From Jaltomata sinuosa (taxonomy: Eukaryota; Streptophyta; Magnoliopsida; Solanales; Solanaceae), in NCBI GenBank assembly GCA_003996215.1, contig QJPP01004118.1, positions 104,895-168,894 on the forward strand: 64,000 nt of DNA, in the 5' to 3' direction. Made by a program: the position numbers and the translations under genes. Numbering within the stretch: the first letter of the stretch is position 1; every line of letters starts with the position of its first letter. The notes under the pieces are model-generated. The model did no database searches. It was not told where the DNA came from and worked only from the letters and a program-made list of their open reading frames with translations. Positions 47,679 through 58,082 of this stretch are shown piece by piece.

Positions 47679-47694
47679 CCACCCCACACTTAAA
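47679..47694 (-). other. Polypurine tract, unit 1
   Basis: The minus strand reads TTTAAGTGTGGGGTGG directly before LTR 1. It is preceded by TTGTTCGAGGACGAACAAAG, the conserved context of this primer site in Athila-type elements. Confidence 0.82.
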
Positions 47695-49280
47695 CCTTTG
47701 TTCGTCCTCGAACAACTCACTACCATCTATCCTAAGGTTCACCATAAACACCTAAGGAACTTTCCATCCAAACTTGTGAGCAACTAAACATTTTTAATCA
47801 CGCTATTGTAGCTCATTAAGCAAGCAACATTCAAACACCATTTTTTAGGTCTAAGACCTTACACTTGAAACAACACACCCTCTATAACCGACTCTTCATT
47901 ACAATATCGGGCCAACATAGCTTTGAGTGAACAATACAAGTAATAACACTACCAAATACATGTCATGTGTGCTCTCATAATTTAGTATTGCCCCCATTTA
48001 CAATCACACACTTTCCTTTCAATGGGGGGCATTTTGAATCATTTAAGCACTCACTCTCTAAAAAGATGTTTGAAACATATCACAACATACCATAGGCTTG
48101 CCCTTAGTGTATAGTAAATTCAACAAAGCAATCACATTCATGGAATCAAAAGGACTTTCATTTGGATGTAATGTCGGCTTTGGGATGAGTGGGATACTTT
48201 TAGGTTAAAAATGACTCTTTTCCCTATTGTACATGACACTACATTTTCACTCCTTTCTTCGCCTATCTTTTTTTAGTTTCCCCTATGTTCACGCTCTCTT
48301 GCACTACCACTTTTTATATCTATTATCCGCCCTTGATATGACATGAACTTGTTGCTAGCATAACCCTCATTCCTTTTTTTTCTTTTTTTCCTTTTTTGCT
48401 AACAACAAGCACGTTACAAGCTTCGACCGGGCTCTACATCTTTGATAGTTATTACACTCGCCTTCACTTTAATCTACCTTTATCCTTTTGTTTCACACCT
48501 TTTTAGAGGTCATAGTGTATTAGGGAGTATCATTAGGATCAAAGTCATGGGGTATCAACAAAGTGGATAGGCTTATTATGCGGCTTAACAAAGAAATAGG
48601 ATTCAAGGCTCAAAGGGGCTTCACTAATGGTAAAGTCAAGGTGGCACAAACAATCATCAAAGAAACAAAAATTTGGTTGTCAAGAAAATGCCTTAATCAT
48701 ATTCTATAAAATTCATGCTTGTACAATTTACACACACACGGGGCAAGTTCTAGATGCTATTCTATGCAAGAAACCAATCAAAAACTCACACACACATGAC
48801 ACCATGATACATGTATAGGACTATTACCCTTGCATGCTCCTACACAAATATATTGAGTGCACTTACACAATTAAGCCCGTTTTCTACACCTTTTGAGTCT
48901 AGTTAAAGAGCTTATGTGTCTCTTGTGAAGTTCTCACTAACTTGCTTGAATTCACATGAAATACCCATGACGTCTAGCTAAATCTCAAATTGGGATTTGT
49001 ACGTTCCAAAGGAGAGGCTTCTAATCCTACAATCCTATGACTAATTTTCCCTTAAGACGATCATCATCCATCCATCATCAGGACAAGTCATTACTACTAC
49101 GACGAATCCTAAAAAAAATCTATTCTAAAAAATTCTACCTGGTTCAAAAGGACTATCCTCAGGAAAAGAACTGAAAACAAAAGCCGAGGAACCCAACCTA
49201 TCAAAACAAAACTAACACAGCTAAAACTAACTGTCAGTTCAGACTCAAACTATCAGCTTAAAACCAGTCACACGATGCTC
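47695..49280 (-). other. 3' noncoding module, unit 1
   Basis: It lies between the extra ORF and the polypurine tract. It holds TAGGCTTGCCCTTAGTGTAT (48101-48120) and GATGTAATGTCGGCTTTGGG (48166-48185), shared with the other three minus-strand Athila-like modules. The 63-codon plus-strand frame at 48627 has a counterpart in unit 2 at 57422 but no domain, and is probably just a conserved noncoding block. Confidence 0.55.
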
Positions 49281-50658
49281 CTAACCCTCACGGATGTAGT
49301 AATGAAAAACATAGGAAGTACTTCTCCACCGACTCTCTACCCTACACTTAAAACATGGCACTGTCCCCAGTGCTTCAAATAAATACAAAGGTAAATAGTG
49401 AGAGAAGGAACTCCCTGGGCCTCTAAGCATCATCCTCATCATTGTTAGGAATGAATTCCTAATCCTGATCAACTGTCTGATCATCTACCGCCATCAACAC
49501 GGAACTAACATTATCATCTTCATCCTCATCATCATGAGTGTCGTGTACAGTAGGCTCATCATCATCCAAGGGCTCCTAAAAAGCTGGACCCATCTTGCAC
49601 ATGTACATCGCACTCTTAGTCAATGGGTACCGATCACTCAATGCCAATATCTCCTTCTCGGTCGTCGGCTGACCACTAATTCTCAGCTGCAAATCTTCCA
49701 TACCATACATCCTCCCTATCCAACTCTCATCTCAGGCTTATCGATCAGCATTGGAGAGCACCGGCCTATGTACAACATCTTGGGGCTTTGTTTTCATCAC
49801 ATCTACCAGTTGGCTCATAAGGTACGGGACCTGCAGTGGAACTAAGTCATGCACTTATTCCTCAATCTCCTATTGCCTTAGGAAACGGGTCACCAATCCC
49901 CCATAGAAGTAGTGCCAAATTTTGTTCTAACAAAACTTTACCATGTTATGCCTTAGTACCGATGCTACATTGACCGGCATCCCCTTCATGAGTATATATT
50001 CCAATACCACCCTATCTTTAGTTACCTCGATGGTGTGCGAGCATGGGAGAAGAGTGCTACACATAACTTTTAGACAAATTCTCACCTCGTACTGAAGTAT
50101 GCATAGTGGAGGGTAGAATGTCTCTTCGTATCTTTCGTTCTTTCCCATCAAACTGTGGAGTGTACCCCACAAAGTGTGTGGTGCATGTCTCTGTATGGCG
50201 GCTCCTCTTTAATTGTCAAGTACGGCGCTGCATCTACATGAGGTGTTCCCAAGAACAATTTAGCAACCGCGTGGTGAACTGGACAACCTTCCCTCAGGTC
50301 CCCACCTTTAGGCTTTGCCCTTCTTTTGTCTGCCAGTTCGCATAGAATTCTCTCACCATAGTGAGGTTGCAATCCTCTTGGTCCTGGAAGATGTACTGAA
50401 GGCCCAATCTATTTACCCTCTCATGGATTCGGGGGAATTTCGCTTGCAGCCGAGCCTCATTAACATGCTCATCTGGCTGATATTTTTCTTCCTTTTGGGT
50501 CTCAAACCAGTCGATCACCCACACACTTACTGTTCTCTTTCCAAACTTTTGAGGGGGTGCCCGCGGGTTTGTAGGGGCTGCCATTCCCGATGATTCCCCT
50601 TTTCGGGACCATTTTCCCCAGTGCCTTCAGTGACCTATTTCTTTCCTCGTTGTGGCAT
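49281..50658 (-). pseudogene. Extra ORF 3' of pol, unit 1, broken
   Basis: The minus strand starts with MPQRGKK at 50658 and hits a stop at codon 8. A longer frame then carries APPQKFGKRTVSVWVIDWFE, NEARLQAKFPRIHERVNRLG, LQYIFQDQEDCNLTMVREFY and ANWQTKEGQ. After frame changes it continues with KSAMYMCKMGPAF and an Asp/Glu-rich tail near 49500-49550. This plant-specific protein lies where Athila elements place their env-like or additional ORF, about 1.4 kb past the end of pol. I see no signal peptide or membrane span that would support an envelope role, and its function is unknown. It is the counterpart of 58083-59437. Confidence 0.7.
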
Positions 50659-52061
50659 TGTACCTACAACATGCAAGTTACACAAATCAGCCCCGTACAA
50701 TTTGAGATAGCTAAATTAGTGTTTTTCATAGGATCATGACAACCACACACTTATTTCGCTAGCAATGGTGTCTATAGGTTGCTAACATGAGGTACTTAGA
50801 CTTCCCTCTTTCAACACAATTTAAATTCCATCAACCTAAGACACTATCTCCACCAAATCATTTATACAAGTATATTCCATAATATTCTCAAGGATTCTCT
50901 ACCCCTTTTTCAAGTTTAAACAATGTTCAAGGTCACCACTTCATTCCATGTACTACACATTATCATTATTTTTCTTGAAGTTTTTAAGGTGACCCATCTC
51001 TTCCTACTACTTATTATGCTCTCGATAAACCAAGACCAAACAAAAAACAAGAGACATAATTCGAAATCCACAAACATTAGTGAAACTATTAAAAATAATA
51101 TTCTTTTATGGGTGTATTTTAAGCTTTCCATCTTGCATCAATGGTGCAAAAATGTCAAAATTTCCCAACAAGATAAATAAAGATTACACCTATCAATCTT
51201 TACTATGAAAAGCATAAAGAAGAAGTAGAACACATTAGAAAGTAAGGGGAGAAAGTACCTTGAGAAATTATGGGCTTTGTTTGAGCTTGCAATGGACAAC
51301 AATGGAGGAAGAGAGGAAATTTTTGGGATAGAGAGGAAGGGGGCGGCGCTCCAAAGAAAAGATGAAGAGAAATTTTTTGGCTTTAGGTGGTCTTTTAAAA
51401 GACTTGTGGTCAAGATTTTGGGTCTTGGGTTGATTGACCTTTGACCCTTGACTGAGTTCACTGCCCGAACAAAAATATGTAGGGCACCACACCCGAGACG
51501 CGCCAGAAAGGCTCTCAGCAGTTTGGCACGAGGTGTGATGCTCTTACAAAGTGCCCGCCTAGGTATTCAGATGGTGCGTGCGCCAGAGACGCGCCAAAAA
51601 AGGCGCTCGGTTGTTTGTCCTATGGCACGGTGTGCCTACAGTGCACCTGAGTTGGCGCTCGGGAGTTGGGGTCCTGGGGCGGTGCGCTGGTAACGCGCCT
51701 AGCTGGGTTTCTGTGAGGTGCGGTGTGCTTGTGTTTTGCCCAGCTGGGAATTGGCTTGGCGCGTCATACCGGCAGTGCGCCAAACATCCTTTTCTTTAGT
51801 TTGGTCACTGGGGCGGAGTGCCTGTAGTTCGCTCGATCCATAGGACTCAAAAATTTAGTTACTTACCTCTCCCCATGTAATTATTGGCTAGCATTTTCCT
51901 TTTCCTCCCTGCAAAAACAACAAGCCATTAGAAAAATGGTAGGTTGCCTCCCACCTAGCGCCTTAGTTTTTGTCGTGGCACGACTCATATTTTTGTATTT
52001 TTTTGATATTTTTGTCCTAACTATTACAAGACACATTCGTGGGTTGCCTCCCACGCAATGC
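50659..52061 (-). other. Spacer between pol and extra ORF, unit 1
   Basis: This is noncoding. The part at 51480-51800 is GC-rich and carries many GCGCC, GGCGC and TGCGCC motifs, as in LTR 1. At both 51945-51960 and 52042-52056, GGGTTGCCTCCCACC-like sequence recurs, a common motif past the pol stop in Athila elements. Overlapping frames at 51138-51799 are compositional artefacts. Confidence 0.55.
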
Positions 52062-53260
52062 CTAATTTAACATCGCAGCATGACGCAACCTCAAAGATCG
52101 CTCATCCGACAGGGTAATTGAGGTTTTCTCCCTGTCCACATCCTCAGACAAAAAATGCTTCACCCTTTGACCGTTCACCAAGAATGTGACCGTGTTGCCG
52201 CTCTTCCGGAGTTTAATTGCACCATGCGGAGTCATCCACACTACCTCAAATGGTCCAGACCACTTAAACTTAAGCTTTCTGGGGAAAAGCTTCATCCTTG
52301 AGTTAAATAGGAGGACCTGTTGGCAAGGTTCAAACGAGCGCGAAAGGATATGCTTTTCATGCCACCTCTTTTTCTTCTCCTTGTAGAGCTTGGAATTCTC
52401 GTACGCTTGCAACCTAAACTCATCAAGTTCGTTAAGCTACATTTTCCTCTTCCACCTAGCCAGTTCATCATCCAAATTTAGCTTCTTTATAGCCCAATAG
52501 GCTTGGTGTTCCAACTCGACTGGAAGATGACAAGCCTTACCATATACAATACGATATGGAGAAGCTCCAATGGGTGTTTTATAGGCAGTTCTGTATGCCC
52601 ATAGTGCATCATTAAGTTTCTCAGCCCAATCCTTTATCTGTGCATTCATAGTCTTCTTCAGAATCTGCTTCACCTCCCGATTTGATACCTCAACCTGCCC
52701 GCTCGTTTGGGGATGGTATGCTATAGCCACCTTGTGGCGCACCCCATACTTAGCCAACAATTTTCTGAACCAATTATTTATGAAATGAGTCCCACCATCA
52801 CTAATTATAGCTCGTGGAGTACCGAATCTTGTGAATATGTTCTTTTTGAAAAAATTCAATACTACCTTTGCATCATTGGTTGGAAGGGCGACTGCTTCTA
52901 CCCACTTGGACACATAATCCACCGCAACAAGTATGTACTTATTGCCGAAGGACGGTGGTAAGGGCCCCATGAAGTCAATTCCCCACACATTAAAAATCTC
53001 CACCTCAAGGATTCTGCAAAGGCATCTCATGCCTTCTTGATATAGCTCCAGTCCTCTGGCATTGGTCACAACTCTTTACGAAAGTTGTCGCATCTTTGAA
53101 TATAGTAGGCCAATAGAAGCCTGACTGTAACACTTTATGGCGGTGCTCTCTCCTCCATGATGTCCCACATAAGGAGAAGAATGAAAACTTTCTAAGATCT
53201 CCCTCACCTGACTTTTTGAAATGCATCTTCTAATTATTTGATCCGGACCTTGCTTGAACA
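52062..53260 (-). pseudogene. Athila-type integrase, unit 1, catalytic core open
   Basis: The minus strand encodes the zinc-binding region (VGHHGGE ... [18 protein letters not shown], around 53030-53190) with frame shifts near 53060-53150. The core follows as one open frame at 52437-53069. Its triad is the Asp in [10 protein letters not shown], the Asp in IISDGGTHF and the Glu in [11 protein letters not shown] count exactly 35 residues between the second Asp and the Glu, the retroviral-type D,D35,E spacing. [20 protein letters not shown] and [13 protein letters not shown] are Athila lineage signatures. A C-terminal piece (52062-52412; [35 protein letters not shown]) follows after a stop at about 52437. 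It would insert element cDNA into the genome; the breaks make it inactive as one protein. Confidence 0.88.
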
Positions 53261-53438
53261 AATAAGGCTCATCCCATAGATAGAATCAAGAGTCGTGATA
53301 GAGCTTCTTCTTCTGTTGAGTAGTGGCTTCCGGGGGATACACCTCACTCACCACTAGATTGCTAAGATCATCATACCATGGAAGCTCAGCAATACTAAGG
53401 GCTAGGAGTTGTTCATCTGGAAACTCTTCTCTGATATG
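53261..53438 (-). other. Connection between RNase H and integrase, unit 1
   Basis: The minus strand reads through degenerate coding: LPWYDDLSNLVVSEVYPPEA and a KKKLYHDS segment, then a stop and WDEPYLFK. This is the usual linker that leads to the integrase zinc domain in Athila pol. It is broken by stops. Confidence 0.6.
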
Positions 53439-53888
53439 TCATTCATTGGGCATATGAGACCAATCCTCAAGTCTAGACAAATGGTCTGCCACTTGGTTCT
53501 CTGTGCCCTTTTGGTCCCTTATCTCAAACTCGAACTCCTGCAACAGCAAAATCCACCGAATAAGTCTTGGCTTCGCCTGCTTCTTTCTGAATAAGTAACA
53601 GATAGCAGCATGATCCGTGTATACAATCACTTTTGTCCCCACAAGATAGGAGCATAATTGTCAAAAGAAAATACCAGCGCCAACATCTCTTTCTTAGTGA
53701 CTGTGTAGTTTGTCTGAGCTGAGTCCAGTGTCTTACTTGCATAGTAGATAGAATGAAATACCTTTTTAACTCTCTGACCCAACACAACTCCAACTGCAAC
53801 ATCACTAGCAATACACATAAGCTCGAAAGGTAGCTCCCAATTTGGAGCAATCAATATAGGAGCTTCAATCAAGCGCTTTAAAATGCCA
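53439..53888 (-). pseudogene. RNase H domain, unit 1, truncated at duplication junction
   Basis: The minus strand carries EAPILIAPNWELPFELMCIA with SDVAVGVVLGQR, then FHSIYYASKTLDSAQTNYTV and [13 protein letters not shown]. After a frameshift near 53635 it continues [20 protein letters not shown], ending DHLSRLED. This is the gypsy RNase H order; the first metal-binding Asp matches SDVAVG. RT is missing because the pol is cut at about 53885, where unit 2 begins. An open frame crosses the cut and joins antisense noncoding sequence to the RNase H start. Confidence 0.83.
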
Positions 53889-54199
53889 TTACTCAGACAT
53901 ACCCTAGCTTCAAACACCAAACAAAGCGATGATTTTCCCTTAAAAATGTCGTCACTCGATCTATTATTGGGAATCGTCACCCAAAATCAACTATCTCAAA
54001 GTAAAGAAATACCAAAAATGACTAATCCAACCAGATTTCAATCACAATACAAAACCCAACGAGGATGCAATATCAAACAAAACAAGCCCGACAAGGTCAC
54101 AATAGCCACAAAACAAGCTCGGCAAGGGCAAAAATGCAATATCCAACATGGGCAAATCATCACCCAAACTAAAAAGTAAAGCATGGTCCTCAATGAAAA

Positions 54200-55007
54200 A
54201 TAGAAAAATAAAAAACAAGGGAAATAGTGTGGGGCTCCCTGGAGTCTACATCCGACTAGCAAACTCTTGAGTATGTTGCAACATGCTAAGAAAAGGACTG
54301 TGCCTCATCATCATCATCCTTATCAATCTCTTCCTTAGATAGGAAAGAGTACTCCTCGCGATCATCATCCTTGGAAAGTGGGACCATCTTGTTCGGATGC
54401 CCCCATTTGAATATGGCTTTGATGCCTCTCCATATCTTGACCATGAACTTGTTACTTTTGTTGTTCTTTTTCTTCTCAGCCTCAAAATCTTGCTAAAGAG
54501 AAGCATGATCCTTGGTAGTCTCAACAAAGGCATTCTCAAGCATCCCAACAGAGGTTGTCACTGTGGCAATAGAATTGGCCTGCTGCTTCTGGGCATCCAT
54601 GTATGACTGCATCTCCGCTTTGGGTGAAGAGGTCTTTGAAAGTTCTGGCTATGTAGAGCTACTAGGAATCAGTCTCATGATGTCCTGGATAGAGCCAGAC
54701 TGAGCAATAATCAATCCAAAGGGGCCATCAGCTTGAGTGCTCTGAGAGGAGGCATGCGGATCAACTACTATATCAATCTTCCTTTACTTGCTTTGCGGTA
54801 GACCTCCTTCTCCATGCACCTTCAATAGATGATAAGATTTCTCGGGTGCTACCCCATGATTTCTAGGATGTTCAGGAACCTCAGCCAATCGACACATCTT
54901 ATTAATCAAGGAGGGGGACATCAAAGTATGGCTATCCTGAAGAAAATACTCCTTCAGCTCTTGGACTATATAGTGACCAGAATTTATAAGAATGTGGTAG
55001 TCAATTT
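54200..55007 (-). pseudogene. Extra ORF, C-terminal part, unit 2
   Basis: This is the counterpart of 45450-46244. A minus-strand frame reads YIVQELKEYFLQDSHTLMSP, SLINKMCRLAEVPEHPRNHG and KVHGEGGLPQSK. It is open further upstream than in unit 1 because it reads through the LTR 2 end. The polar, Lys/Glu-rich tail follows near 54250-54550 in other frames. Confidence 0.65.
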
Positions 55008-56441
55008 CCCACTCACACGCAAGTGTACATGGTGGTAAAAGTAATAGAGACTGGTTAGTCCAAATATCATACCCAAGAAAATTATGACTTAGCAAATATC
55101 CCAATTGATTCGTATACAACTAAAATAAACAAGTACGAAAGTAACTAAAAGATGGTTTTGTAGTAGTTGACGAATTAAAGTAAATTGAAAAAATGAATTT
55201 CAAATAAGTAATGATATTTGATTCCAAGTTTAGAGAGAATTCCAGGGTTACAACTTTATTATGCAATCCTAAGTAGTGATCACTTGAATTGACTTGTTCA
55301 TTCACCTAGTTGTTGATTCCGGGGTTGATATTACAACTATAGTCTCTCGAGCCTCTAGGTGACTATTCAAAATAGCATCACAACTACATGATTGAGCGGG
55401 GATGTGACATCCTATTTTAAAAGCATTTATATTTCTTCCCGCATGAACCAAGCAAGACGTTCTAGGTATATCTCCATCCTACTCGCTAACCTACTCCTTA
55501 CATTATAAAAGAGAGGTCTTACTCCTTATATTCCTCGGTCTACCATGTTGATTCTTCACTCGAGTTCACAACAAGGTTATATGTTTATCTTAATGGCGAC
55601 CAAGCATCAAAATACAAAAACAGGAATATAAGAACAACTAATAATGGAAAATGAACAATCAATCCAATTTCAATACTAAATAGTCATGCATTTGTAGCCG
55701 TAACCCATAATAAGGGTTCTTAGCCACTCATGCTACAACGAAAAACAAAGATAATATTGTTTTCTTCCAAAGTAGGACTAAGAAAAGGAAGAAGAAAAGA
55801 AACCTAATGTTGAACTCTATTCTTGCCTCTTGCTCTCAAAACATATGAAGAAACCCTTCAAAAAATGTACAAGGTTCTATTAATAGGGTTTGGGAAATAA
55901 CCCCTCTTCCATTTTGAAATCGGAATAGAGAAAAGCCAAAAAATATATCGGGATAGCTCCTGGCGCGCCTCGCCTCTAATGCGCTTGGATGGGATGCTAG
56001 TTATTTGGGTCCTGGCGCAACTCACCTCTGCTGTGGCAAGATCGTCCTACAGTAGTTTGGGTGTTGGCACGCTGCGCCAGTCATGCGCTCGACCTGGGTA
56101 CTCCTTTGGCGTGATGCATCTGGAAGGTGCTAGGCAAGCGCTACGGTTGTTTGAGGCCTGTGGCGCTGCGTCAGTTATGAGCCTGGATTCCCCCAGCCTA
56201 TTTTCACTTCCTTGTCTGCTCTCGAGCGTTCCAATATATTTCTTCCATGCTTTACTCTTTCGTATCATCTTTCCATGGTCATTTCCTGCGTCATTTCACC
56301 TGCAAATATCTAATCATGTGTCTTAGTACAACATATAGCAATTCCAATCAAAACACACAATACGTAGTAAGTAATGTTCTCAAACATAAGGTAAACATGG
56401 GTAAAATACGATAAACGAGAATATAAATATGCCCAACATCA
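55008..56441 (-). mobile_element. 3' LTR of unit 2 Athila-like element (LTR 2)
   Basis: It is collinear with LTR 1 and starts TGATGTTGGGC at 56441, after CCACCCCACACTTAAA (plus 56442-56457), the polypurine tract. The GCGCC-rich stretch at 55955-56200 has more decay than in LTR 1 (many C to T or G to A changes). The frames at 55979-56326 and its antisense are compositional. Confidence 0.75.
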
Positions 56442-56457
56442 CCACCCCACACTTAAA

Positions 56458-58082
56458 CCTTTGTTCGTCCTCGAATAACTCACTACCATCCATCCTAAGG
56501 TTCACAATAAACACCTAAGGAAATTTCCATCCACACTTGTGAGCAACTAAACATTTTTAATCACGCTATTTTAGCTCATTAAGAAAGCAACATTCAAACA
56601 CCATTTTTTAGCTCTAAGACCTTACACTTGAAACAACACACCCTCTATAACCGACTCTTCATTACAATATCGGGCCAACATAGCTATGTGTGAACAATAC
56701 AAGTAATAACACTACGAAATACATGTCATGTGTGCCCTCACAATTTAGTATTGCCCCCGTTTACAATCACACACTTTCCTTTCAATGGGGGGCATTTTGA
56801 ATCATTTAAGCGCTCACTCTCTAGAAAGATGTTTGAAACATATCACAACATACCATAGGCTTGCCCTTAGTGTATAGTAAATTCAACAAAGCAATCACAT
56901 TCATGGAATCAAAAGGACTTTAATTTGGTTGTAATGTTTGCTTAGGATAGGTGGGATACTTTTAGGTACAACGTGACTCTTTTCCCTATTGCACATGACA
57001 CTACATTTTCACTCTTTTCTTCTCCCATCTTTTTTTAGTTTCTCCTATGTTCACGCTCTCTTGCACTACCACTTTTTCTATCTATTATCCGCCCTTGATA
57101 TGACATGTACTTGTTGCTAGCATAACCCTCATTCCTTTTTTTTCTTTTTTTTCTCTTTTGCCATGTTTTATTTTTTTCAAGTTCTTTGGGTACCTAACAA
57201 CAAGCAGGTTACAAGCTTCGACCGGGATCTACATCTTTGATAGATATTACACTCGCCTTCACTTTCATCTACCCTTCTCCTTTTGTTTCACACCTTTTTA
57301 GAGATTATAGTGCATTAGGGAGTATCATTAGGATCAAATTCCTGGGGTATCAACAGAGTGGATAGGCTCATTATGCGGCTTAACACAGAAATATGCTTCA
57401 AGGCTCAAAGGGGCTTCACTAATGGTAAAGTCAAGGTGGCACAAACAATCATCAAAGAAAAAAAAATTTGGTTGTCAAGAAAATGCCTTAATCATATTCT
57501 ATAAAATTCATGCTTGTACAATTTACACACACACGGGGCAAGTTCTAGATGCTATTCTATCCAAGAAACCAATCAAAAACTCACACACACATGGCACCAT
57601 GATATATTTATAGGATTATTACCCTTGCATGCTCCTACACAAATATATTGAGTGCACTTACACAATTAAGCCCGTTTTATACATCTTTTGAGTCTAGTTA
57701 AAGAGCTTATGTGTCTCTTGTGATGTTCTCACTAACTTGCTTGAATTCACATGAACTACACATGACGTTTAGCTAAAGCTCCAATTGGTATTTGTACGTT
57801 CCAAAGGAGAGGCTTCTAATTCTACAATCCTATGACTAATTTTCCCTTAAGACGGTCATCATCCATCCATCATCGGGACAAGTCATTACTACTACGATGA
57901 ATCCTAAAAAAAATCTATTCTAAAAAAATCTACCCGGTTAAAAGAGACTATCCTCAAGAAAAGAACCAAAAACAAAAGTCGAGGAACCCAACGTAAGAAA
58001 ACAAAACTAACACAACTAAAACTAACTGTCAGCTCAAACTCAAACTATCAGCTTAAAACCAGTCACACAATGCTCCTCACCC
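56458..58082 (-). other. 3' noncoding module, unit 2
   Basis: This is the counterpart of 47695-49280, with TAGGCTTGCCCTTAGTGTAT at 56864-56883 and GTTGTAATGTTTGCTTAGGA near 56928. A short insertion relative to unit 1 lies at 57160-57195. Confidence 0.55.

Larger units (their letters stand above)
45129..53888. repeat. Tandem segmental duplication, unit 1 (8.76 kb)
   Basis: The unit contains, on the minus strand from right to left, RNase H, integrase, spacer, extra ORF, 3' noncoding module, polypurine tract, LTR 1 and part of a second extra ORF. Unit 2 starts at 53889 and repeats the same order with an offset of about 8760 bp. Both units start with ACTCAGACAT followed by CTTCAAACACCAAACAAA. 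Differences are scattered substitutions and a few short indels, visibly only a few percent. Confidence 0.9.

Noticed and set aside
48627..48818. 63-codon plus-strand frame present in both units (also 57422-57613)
   Set aside because: The identity is explained by the recent segmental duplication; it is short, opposes the element's orientation and has no domain.
49281..50658. Envelope (env-like) glycoprotein at the position downstream of pol
   Set aside because: No signal peptide, membrane span or cysteine-rich ectodomain is visible; the segments instead fit the plant-specific extra-ORF protein.
51138..51799. Frames of 70-107 codons in the pol-to-extra-ORF spacer
   Set aside because: Compositional (GCGCC-rich and AT-rich parts), not conserved in frame with unit 2, and without a domain.
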